Shown piece after piece: positions 31,236 to 32,310 of a stretch of 32,310 bases of DNA (positions are counted from its first letter, which is position 1; the number at the start of each line of letters is the position of its first letter). Location: assembly GCA_945921465.1 (NCBI GenBank), contig CAMEKS010000011.1, positions 1 to 32,310 of the forward strand. Direction: 5' to 3'. A program made the translations under genes and the position numbers. The stretch comes from an uncultured Clostridia bacterium (lineage in GTDB: Bacteria; Bacillota; Clostridia; Christensenellales; UBA1242). The notes under the pieces are model-generated. The model worked only from the letters and a program-made list of their open reading frames with translations, was not told the DNA's origin and ran no database searches.

Positions 31236-32054
31236 TTATTTAAGAAGTTGTTGCCAATAATCTTGAGGCACATCTTCTATTTTGCGATTGGTAAAATATT
31301 TTACAACGGAAGTTTTAGAATATATGCTGGCAAGGTATGTATTAGCACCCTTAACAACATATATTTTGCCGTCACGCTCCCTCACCTCTATTGGCCTAAC
31401 TTTGCCACCAGATTTTAGTCGATGAACAATTTTATTAACTTTATCCAAATTAATGTGACTTTCGTTCTCTCCTAGTACAAGCAGTTGCCTCGATTTGGCT
31501 GTGTTGATTATCGCTTTTATTATGATTAATGTAGCGTCTAAGTCGTCATTGTATATACAATAATCGTAATTAGGGATACTCTTCTGCTCTGCTCTATAAT
31601 GCTTCATTCTCTTGGCAATATCTTTGGTTTGCCTAATTTTTAAGCGTTTCTTTAATTTGTTTTTCTCTAGAGTTAGAAAAATCGTGACAATATTAGTCTT
31701 GGTAAGTTTTGTTTTGCAATTAATAGCACCTTTGACAGTAATATCTTTAATAACAATACTGCTGTCATTAAGCGCTTGTTCTATACTACCAGAACTAATG
31801 CCATAATAGTTGTCGCTAAATACATCATATTCTAGCATTTCGTCCTTATCAATTTTCTCTTCAAATTCTTTTTTGGTCAGAAATTCATATGCATATTTAC
31901 CATCTTTTTGCAATTTGTCGTCTACCCTAATTTGTCTAGATGTGCAAGATCTAAGCACGCAAGAGTCTTCTATATCTTGTATCAGCCTTGCCATAACTGT
32001 GTTTTTGCCAACTCCACTGCTGCCAGATATTAGAGTTAATATTTTATTATCCAT
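31236..32054 (-). CDS. gmk: Guanylate kinase with C-terminal ParB-like extension
   Basis: 272 residues. Residues 1-185 are a guanylate kinase: P-loop ISGSSGVGKNTV (G11 to K17), GMP-binding SCTSRQIR and DGKYAYEFLTKKEFEEKI...EYDVFSDNYYG, a lid with RLKIR...RMKHYRAEQ, and the terminal YDYCIYNDDLD. The reaction is GMP + ATP to GDP + ADP. Typical enzymes stop near 200 residues. Here about 60 more follow (from about 214): VRPIEVRERDGKIYVVKGANTYLASIY resembles the ParB-type fold (pI.V....Gk.y.v.G..R..A), with the Arg of its G-x-R-R motif replaced by Asn-Thr-Tyr. I start at 32054, after GGAGAGG; a GTG 27 bases upstream has no ribosome site. Kinase call firm, extension tentative. Confidence 0.85.
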   Translation of the reverse strand: MDNKILTLISGSSGVGKNTVMARLIQDIEDSCVLRSCTSRQIRVDDKLQKDGKYAYEFLTKKEFEEKIDKDEMLEYDVFSDNYYGISSGSIEQALNDSSIVIKDITVKGAINCKTKLTKTNIVTIFLTLEKNKLKKRLKIRQTKDIAKRMKHYRAEQKSIPNYDYCIYNDDLDATLIIIKAIINTAKSRQLLVLGENESHINLDKVNKIVHRLKSGGKVRPIEVRERDGKIYVVKGANTYLASIYSKTSVVKYFTNRKIEDVPQDYWQQLLK

Positions 32055-32277
32055 ATCCTCTCCATTTGTATACAAAAACACCTAGACAAAACTATATTAT
32101 TTGCCTAAGTAGTTTATTTTGTTCTTTTATAACAAATTCAACGATTTAGTATTAGATGTCTTATCATAACGACTTTACAACTCTCATTCAATTTATAATT
32201 TAACTTATTGTACAATAACTTAAGCGTATCACACAAATAATTACGCCACATATAGTTATATTATCGGAAGTTTTGTC

Positions 32278-32310
32278 TGAATGCACACGAGCAAAGCGAG
32301 TGTATATTCA
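32278..32310. repeat. Imperfect inverted repeat at the window edge
   Basis: TGAATGCACAC (32278-32288) and GTGTATATTCA (32300-32310) pair with one mismatch and one G-T, around GAGCAAAGCGA. It is cut by the window edge; it may be a terminator or part of a dispersed palindromic repeat. Confidence 0.4.

Noticed and set aside
1..32310. tRNA genes, riboswitch classes (T-box, SAM, cobalamin), CRISPR arrays, insertion sequences or phage genes
   Set aside because: No cloverleaf, no T-box GGTGG-type core, no regularly spaced repeats and no transposase or integrase motif were seen in the strands I read.

Overview
The window is strongly AT-rich, with nearly empty intergenic stretches. It carries a division and cell-wall (dcw) cluster, a full-length SpoIIE, a protein resembling the Spo0A DNA-binding domain, and Gram-positive-type signals (strong AGGAGG-like ribosome sites, TTGACA/TATAAT promoters, hairpin + U-run terminators). 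Together these point to a low-GC, endospore-lineage Firmicute (Clostridia-like). I cannot name the genus. No tRNA, rRNA, CRISPR array, transposase or integrase is visible.

Left part (1-7.3 kb). The 5' end of an MTA/SAH-nucleosidase-like gene runs off the edge leftward. Rightward genes follow: an HD-domain phosphohydrolase, a six-helix membrane protein with a coiled-coil tail, a lone ADP-ribosylglycohydrolase-like protein that has lost its metal ligands, and a compact Zn/Cd resistance operon. That operon comprises an SmtB/CzrA-type ArsR repressor with its palindromic operator, a free HMA metal-binding protein and a P1B ATPase. A stand-alone Spo0A C-terminal-like domain protein closes the segment at a shared convergent terminator.

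Central part (7.4-27.9 kb), all leftward. In transcription order from the right: a Ca2+/cation exchanger, an M1-family lipoprotein peptidase, spoIIE-murE-mraY-murD-ftsW, a terminator, a small nucleotidyltransferase-like gene, a zinc-ribbon membrane protein, about 780 bp without a convincing gene, then murA, a divIB/ftsQ gene, a very divergent ftsA-like gene and ftsZ. A three-gene operon (two unrecognised membrane proteins and a LURP-one-related protein) and a small membrane protein follow. The dcw cluster is unusual. spoIIE sits 2 bp upstream of murE. murF, murG, murC and murB are absent from their usual places. Unrelated genes separate ftsW from murA. Several of its genes are preceded by hairpins placed directly against their ribosome sites.

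Right part (27.9-32.3 kb). A P2A-type Ca2+ ATPase is divergent from the CaCA exchanger, so two calcium exporters flank one 467-bp gap. Convergent to the ATPase is a guanylate kinase with a C-terminal extension that looks like a degenerate ParB-type domain.

The most interesting points are the spoIIE-dcw arrangement with possible transcription attenuators before murD and murA, the orphan Spo0A-C-like regulator, the degenerate FtsA and ADP-ribosylglycohydrolase homologues, the atypical MurE specificity motif, and the Gmk fusion.
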